Shown: positions 29,674-34,290 of the stretch, one piece after another | How positions within the stretch are numbered: the stretch's first letter is position 1 | Layout: each line of letters opens with the position of its first letter | Virus record (IMG/VR): IMGVR_UViG_3300045922_000607 | Span: 1-34,290 of that record | Length of the DNA stretch: 34,290 bases | Origin: a virus | Reading direction: 5' to 3' (one strand) | Position numbers and translations under genes: made by a program | The notes under the pieces: generated by a model | The model's input: only the letters and a program-made list of their open reading frames with translations | Told to the model about the DNA's origin: nothing | Database searches by the model: none

Positions 29674-30254
29674 TGTCATACTATGACTTTAAGGGGAGCC
29701 CTATTGTGGTTCCCCTTACTATTTTCAATGTAACTAAGGGTTACTTCTCTGAGACTCTAAATCTGAAAACTATTGCTACTAGACTTCCAGGACAGAAGTT
29801 TAAGTTTCGATTTAGAGTAGCCCCAGGAAATAATTCAGCGTACTTTGTTTCTTCTATGATTGATCAGTACAGCTCCTTTGACTTCAAAGTTCCTCAGCTT
29901 TACATTCCAGGCCAGACTCTAGGCTCGCCTAACGTGGGTTCTGTTACCTCAACTGCTAGTGCTGGTGCTGCTACCGTGACTTTTACAGCAGCTAACCCGA
30001 TTCAGCTAGGAAGATTCATAAGGTTTAATAATCACCATAAGCTCTACGTTGTAACCGTTTCTCGGTCTTCAGGAACTCAAGTTACTAGCATTTTTCCTAA
30101 TCTAGTGGCGTCAGTACCCGCCGGTACTTTGGTTTACTATCAAGATGATGTTGTCGGAAAGTTTGAATATGATACCTCTTTGCTGTCTGGTATAATCTAC
30201 GTAGATGGAGTTCTGTCAGACCCTGGAGATATAACCGTAGTGGAGAAACTCTAA
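29673..30254 (+). CDS. Minor tail protein (distal tail region)
   Basis: The protein has 193 residues, beta-rich, with FKFRFRVAPGNNSAYFVSSM near the N-terminus and a Gly/Ala/Thr segment (GSVTSTASAGAATVTFTAAN) that may be an inserted beta domain. It starts at TAATG overlapping the tape-measure stop and is followed by another overlapping gene, so the three are coupled. The place after the tape measure corresponds to distal tail or adaptor proteins (lambda M/L region). No specific family was recognised. Confidence 0.6.
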   Translation: MSYYDFKGSPIVVPLTIFNVTKGYFSETLNLKTIATRLPGQKFKFRFRVAPGNNSAYFVSSMIDQYSSFDFKVPQLYIPGQTLGSPNVGSVTSTASAGAATVTFTAANPIQLGRFIRFNNHHKLYVVTVSRSSGTQVTSIFPNLVASVPAGTLVYYQDDVVGKFEYDTSLLSGIIYVDGVLSDPGDITVVEKL

Positions 30255-30814
30255 TGATAGCAGTGGGAACTGTCTTTCTTAACGCTATTAATTCAGACAC
30301 TACCAAGTTTTTTGGCCTTCTAGAAATTTTGACTCCAACTCCTATCAGACTTACTTCTGCCGAAAGAGATCTGGTCTTTCAGGGTAACAACTATTCTTCT
30401 CAAAACGGAATAGTAGGAATTTCTCCTCCTAACGAGAACTCTTTAACTGACAGGAGTCTCTTCACTATCACGCTGGCGGACAACAACCAGCAGTACGAAG
30501 CACAGCTTTTCAACTCTGGAGTTGGAACCCGCATAAACATCTGGTTGGGAGTCTACCAAAACGAAGTCCCGGTTCTTTCTGAAGAAAACGTTATAATGAT
30601 CTACTCAGGGTTCAGGGACTCTTTCTTAGTTAACGATGACGATGGCCAACGGTTAGTAGAGTTATCCTGCTCTAACCCTATGCAGTCTCTAGAAACAGTA
30701 AACAGCGTTTTTACTTCTAAGGATTACGCAAAGAGTATCAATCCTTCAGATACTTCATACGATCACGTAAGTACTATCGACAAGAACATAGAAATAAAAT
30801 GGGGTAAGGCATAA
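30254..30814 (+). CDS. Minor tail / hub protein (DUF2163- or DUF1833-like)
   Basis: The protein has 186 residues. The text VFLNAINSDTTKFFGLLEIL, IRLTSAERDLVFQGNNYSSQ, NSLTDRSLFTITLADNNQQY and IMIYSGFRDSFLVNDDDGQR resembles the small hub-associated tail proteins found immediately before J-like tip proteins. These proteins describe a field as 'x-R-x-T-(S/T)-x-x-x-D-(L/I)-x-(F/Y)-x-G-x-x-Y'. It starts at TAATG overlapping the previous stop and ends overlapping the next start. It probably connects the tail tip to the tube. Confidence 0.6.
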   Translation: MIAVGTVFLNAINSDTTKFFGLLEILTPTPIRLTSAERDLVFQGNNYSSQNGIVGISPPNENSLTDRSLFTITLADNNQQYEAQLFNSGVGTRINIWLGVYQNEVPVLSEENVIMIYSGFRDSFLVNDDDGQRLVELSCSNPMQSLETVNSVFTSKDYAKSINPSDTSYDHVSTIDKNIEIKWGKA

Positions 30815-33800
30815 TGGAAACTCTTTCGCTACTGCTCTTCGGCTCTATCCCCGTGAAGGCCGGTTTCTTCAATTTTATTTTTAATGCTATTCTTGTAATA
30901 GCAAGCGTAGCGTTTCAGCAAGTTCAAGCCCGAAAAGCTCGAAAAAGAGCTCGTCAGCGGCAAGACGAGCTTAGAGGCTTAGAGGTTCCAATCAGCGGAG
31001 AAACTACACCCCTTAAAATTGTCTATGGGCGCAACAGAATAGCTGGGAACCGTGTTTTTCATCAAACTTCCAACAGTTTGATTTTGAGAGACCGTGGCAA
31101 CATTGACGTTCCGAATCGTCAGATGTTTTACCCGGCTAACCCGACCTGGAATGCCTCTTGGGACTACTACACTGCCTATAAAACAACTAGCGAAATGAGC
31201 AAGGTTACGCTCGGTCCCACTGGGACCGAAACGGTGCCAGGCGGGATACCATTCTGGAGACGACTTGGCTCAAAGAACGAATATCTTTTTGTTCAGCAAG
31301 CAATTGCTGCTAACGGTATTTCTAGGGTACTGTCAGCTACAGTGAACGGAGGTACTCTCTATCAAAAAGAGTTTACTGAGCTACAAGCCATGTTTGTTTC
31401 TTTGGAGGGCAACAAGGCTTGCGAAGTAGCTACCGATAACCAGCGTTACTGGCCTGAGGCTGTTAGGGACCGCGGTTCTGCAGTGTTTACAAATGTTGCT
31501 TACGCAACCATGGTCTTCCGGCTCAACCGGGATAACCCTCAGTACTCTGGCGTGCCAGAAGTTTCTTTCATAGTCGAAGGTCGGAAAGTAAGACCTATCA
31601 CCTTTAACGGTAGTAGTTACAGTCTCAGTTCGACCTACGTCTACTCAAACAATCCAGCTTACTGCTTGCTAGACTATCTGCTTTTGTCTAAGAAAGTTAC
31701 AGTAGACCAAATTGATTTGGCTAGTTTTTACGCAGCAGCTCAGGTTTGTGATACTATTGTCAAGACTAATGCAGTAAGAACTAGTTACGGGTCTGCTTTT
31801 CTTTCTAGCCTTCCTGAGGATCCCGATCAGACCTTGAACTTTCAGACTCAATCTAACGTCAAGCTTTACGAGTGTAACATTGCTTTACCTACAGACGCTG
31901 ACGTTAGGACTAACATTGATTCTATCTTAGACACAATGAATGACGCTCGCTTGAACTGGTCAGGCGGTAAGTATAAGCTGGTTTGTAACTACCCAACTAG
32001 CCAAAGTGCTCTGAATAGTCTAGTTGTAGCAACCTTGACAGCCTCAGACTTGATTGATAGTCTAGTTAAGATCGAGTATCTAGGTTTAGAGGATCGTATT
32101 AATCAAGCCGTAGTTAATTACAAAAACGAGAACGAGGGGTTTGAGAATGCTACTGCAACTTGGCCACCCTCTTACAGTGCTGTTTACAACACTTACTTGT
32201 CTCAAGACAACGGTGTTCTTTCTTCCAGAGAGTTTAACGAACCGGGTATTTCAGATCCCTATCACGCTCTGGCTAAAGCTGAGTGGAGGGTTCGTTCTTC
32301 TAGGTTAAGCGACCGGTATGAGTTTGTTGTCAAGAAAAAGGCCCTAGTGTTAGAACCCGGTGACTTCATCAAGCTAAACATTCCTGAAAGAGGTCTCAAT
32401 AACTTAATTCTTGTAATTGATGAAAAAAAGCCTGTAGACGAAAGTTTAAACTACAAGCTCAATTGCTCTTACTTTGATGTTCAGAGTCTTGCTTGGAATG
32501 TTGAAGATGATAAACCCGGAACACCTCGAACCTTGACTAGTTTTTCTCCGCAGGAGGTTACTAACGTAAGTTTTGAATTTAATCAAAACCTGGGATTGTC
32601 TTTTTCTAACGGCGTGCTAACTTGGAGTCCAGCCGACAACTCCTATGGCTACACTGTAGAAATATCTAGAGACAACATCAACTTCAGCTTCTACGGTCAA
32701 ACTAGAAACGAGTTTCTTCCAGTAAGCGGCTTGAAGCCAGGAACTTGGTACTTTAGGGTTTACTCTAAGGATTACTCTGGAGGCCGGTCTGGACCAGCCA
32801 ACTTTGAGCTTCTAGTGCCATCTCCTGCCTCTTCTAGCACGCTGACTGTAGTTGCCGTTGCTGACATTCTTGCAGACGGGTCTACTGACCCTTACCTGAG
32901 GTGCTCTTGGTCTGCTTCTCCAGGAGCTGTTAGCTACAACCTGCAGTGGTTTGTCGGCTCTGAATTGCGTGGAGAAACTAACTTATCAGGTTTTCTTTAC
33001 AAGATCCGCAATCTAGCTAACGATGAGCTAGTCACAGTGAAACTACGTTCTCGAGATGCTAATGGTGAGCTATCTGCCCCGGTGACTGTTTCAGGGGTGC
33101 AATTCAAGAACGATCTAACTCCACCTGCTCCTCCTCTGTCTGTTTCTCTGACTCCTCAGTTTCAGAGCGTAGTTTTCGAGGTTGGTCTTCCTACTGACAA
33201 AGACTTAGCAGCCATTGCTCTGCATGAAGGGGCGCCGGGAGCCTCTTTTGCTAGTTGTCCTGAGTTTCAACGAGTAGCAACGGGTCCAGGACCAGGTTTT
33301 GTCAAGTTTTCTCGATCGAATCTACAGCCTGACGTTACTAGGCGTTGGTGGTTAGTTTCAGTAGACCGATCGGGAAACAAGTCTTCGCCCAACGGTCCCT
33401 ACCAAGCCGCAGCTACTAAGATCACACAAGAAAATATTCAGAGCATCATTATTAACACTGCTAACTTTGCTCAGGATATAGAGCCAGTTTCTCTGATTTC
33501 TACCTTGCCTAATCCTTCAGTTTACACCGGGCCGAAGATTGTATTCAATACAACAGACGGAAAGCTTTACCGTTTTGTAAATAATAACTGGTCCTCTGAA
33601 GTTAGCGCGCAAGACGTAACTGGTAAACTAGATTACAATCTTATAGACAATAAGGATTTTACTAACTTAATTGCTAACCCTGGTCTTCGAGGAAACAATC
33701 CTGGTTGGAATTTAGTAAACTTTGTAACAACTGCGGCTAGTAGTGAGTGGGGTGGGGTTGATAAAATCTTTTTCGCATCTTCAGTGAGCGGTTCAGCTAC

Positions 33801-34290
33801 CGACAGTATTCCTTTCGTTGTTACTCCTGGCTTGCAGTTGTCGGTGAGCACTCTGGTTAAAGCTGGAACAGGCACTTTAGTTTACGAAGTTCAATTTTCA
33901 GAGGTAGAAAACTTTTCTAGTGTTTTAGCCGGAACCTTTAGTCAAACTACTGACCTTGCCACTATACCACCGTCTTCGACACCTGTTAGACTGCAGATCA
34001 ACGTTAATGCGCCAGCGCTAGCACGTTATGGTAGGTTTCGTTATCGAAGCTCAGGAATTTTGAATGGCTACTTTGGAAATCCGTGGGTTCGTATTATTAT
34101 AGACGAGAATCTTATCAAGTTTGGTGCTATTACCGAGTCTAAACTAGCTCCTGGTTCTGTAGTCGGATCAAAGATTCAAGATGCTGCTGTATCTTTAGCT
34201 AAGCTAGCTTCAAACTCAGTTGACGGATCAAAGATTCAAGATGCTGCTGTATCTTTAGCTAAGCTAGCTTCAAACTCAGTTGACGGATCA
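30814..34290 (+). CDS. J-like tail tip attachment protein (host specificity), 3' end missing
   Basis: The frame is open from the ATG (TAATG overlap) to the window edge, 1159 codons. The N-terminus has hydrophobic text (FFNFIFNAILVIASVAFQQV) and a basic helix, then GETTPLKIVYGRNRIAGNRV, as in lambda J relatives. Next come FTNVAYATMVFRLNRDNPQY and VPEVSFIVEGRKVRPIT, a hub domain, and fibronectin-III modules from about 590 (LTWSPADNSYGYTVEISRDN, LKPGTWYFRVYSKDYSGG). After these comes a DIEPVSLISTLPNPS and GKLYRFVNNNWSS segment. The visible end enters 20-residue repeats (KIQDAAVSLAKLASNSVDGS). It should sit at the tail tip and contact the receptor. Confidence 0.85.
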   Translation, partial: METLSLLLFGSIPVKAGFFNFIFNAILVIASVAFQQVQARKARKRARQRQDELRGLEVPISGETTPLKIVYGRNRIAGNRVFHQTSNSLILRDRGNIDVPNRQMFYPANPTWNASWDYYTAYKTTSEMSKVTLGPTGTETVPGGIPFWRRLGSKNEYLFVQQAIAANGISRVLSATVNGGTLYQKEFTELQAMFVSLEGNKACEVATDNQRYWPEAVRDRGSAVFTNVAYATMVFRLNRDNPQYSGVPEVSFIVEGRKVRPITFNGSSYSLSSTYVYSNNPAYCLLDYLLLSKKVTVDQIDLASFYAAAQVCDTIVKTNAVRTSYGSAFLSSLPEDPDQTLNFQTQSNVKLYECNIALPTDADVRTNIDSILDTMNDARLNWSGGKYKLVCNYPTSQSALNSLVVATLTASDLIDSLVKIEYLGLEDRINQAVVNYKNENEGFENATATWPPSYSAVYNTYLSQDNGVLSSREFNEPGISDPYHALAKAEWRVRSSRLSDRYEFVVKKKALVLEPGDFIKLNIPERGLNNLILVIDEKKPVDESLNYKLNCSYFDVQSLAWNVEDDKPGTPRTLTSFSPQEVTNVSFEFNQNLGLSFSNGVLTWSPADNSYGYTVEISRDNINFSFYGQTRNEFLPVSGLKPGTWYFRVYSKDYSGGRSGPANFELLVPSPASSSTLTVVAVADILADGSTDPYLRCSWSASPGAVSYNLQWFVGSELRGETNLSGFLYKIRNLANDELVTVKLRSRDANGELSAPVTVSGVQFKNDLTPPAPPLSVSLTPQFQSVVFEVGLPTDKDLAAIALHEGAPGASFASCPEFQRVATGPGPGFVKFSRSNLQPDVTRRWWLVSVDRSGNKSSPNGPYQAAATKITQENIQSIIINTANFAQDIEPVSLISTLPNPSVYTGPKIVFNTTDGKLYRFVNNNWSSEVSAQDVTGKLDYNLIDNKDFTNLIANPGLRGNNPGWNLVNFVTTAASSEWGGVDKIFFASSVSGSATDSIPFVVTPGLQLSVSTLVKAGTGTLVYEVQFSEVENFSSVLAGTFSQTTDLATIPPSSTPVRLQINVNAPALARYGRFRYRSSGILNGYFGNPWVRIIIDENLIKFGAITESKLAPGSVVGSKIQDAAVSLAKLASNSVDGSKIQDAAVSLAKLASNSVDGS
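34165..34290. repeat. 60-bp tandem repeats in the tail tip gene, running off the window
   Basis: Two full identical 60-bp units plus the start of a third (each beginning ggatcaaagattcaagatgc) encode a 20-residue repeat with AAVSLAKLAS. The sequence stops in the array, so the copy number is unknown and the contig edge is probably a repeat-induced break. Confidence 0.9.

Overview
The window reads as the late (structural and lysis) half of a tailed double-stranded DNA phage with a long flexible tail (siphovirus type) that infects a Gram-negative bacterium. The Gram-negative host is inferred from an overlapping inner-membrane spanin and outer-membrane lipoprotein spanin (8990-9479). No terminase, integrase, DNA polymerase, tRNA or host gene is seen, so lifestyle and exact host cannot be read. 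Most of the sequence is A+T-rich with phage-like overlapping genes. Two blocks, the leucine-rich-repeat genes (1 to about 1240) and the tail-spike gene (2033-5845), are strikingly G+C-rich and look acquired. Both window ends lie inside repeats (a 152-bp direct repeat on the left, a 60-bp tandem repeat on the right), which suggests assembly breaks rather than true phage ends.

Layout. Positions 1-8360 are all leftward: two LPX-type LRR proteins sharing an identical 5' end, a small secreted protein, a 1270-residue beta-helix tail spike preceded by a 29-codon leader ORF that resembles an internal piece of the spike, a second secreted protein, two tiny hydrophobic ORFs, a Cys-cluster protein and three small phage proteins of unknown function. 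Positions 8361-8989 are a divergent, A+T-rich control region holding two exact copies of a 30-bp element. From 8990 to the end nearly everything is rightward: spanins, portal, a membrane protein, a small spike-base-like protein, a muramidase endolysin with a C-terminal membrane anchor, a giant MuF-RNA polymerase fusion, scaffold, major capsid, connectors, tail tube, frameshifted tail chaperones, a 2035-residue tape measure, distal tail proteins and a J-like tip protein that runs off the end. Two leftward moron-like genes with duplicated promoters and terminators interrupt this operon at 17535-18300.

The main discovery candidate is the 1477-residue protein at 13101-17534. Its N-terminus is a Mu gpF / SPP1 gp7 (MuF) head-morphogenesis domain. 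Its C-terminal half carries all the hallmark motifs of a T7/N4-type single-subunit RNA polymerase: DxxGR, motif A Asp, motif B Lys and Tyr-Gly, and motif C His-Asp. MuF proteins sit at the portal and can leave with the DNA, so the simplest reading is a virion-packaged RNA polymerase delivered at infection, analogous to the N4 virion polymerase but built on a MuF carrier in a siphovirus. A recurring element with a 20-bp core (8590, 8715, 16717, 22103, and a degenerate copy at 12023), always in the rightward orientation and upstream of successive gene modules, is a candidate cognate promoter. This is inference from sequence and needs a biochemical test.
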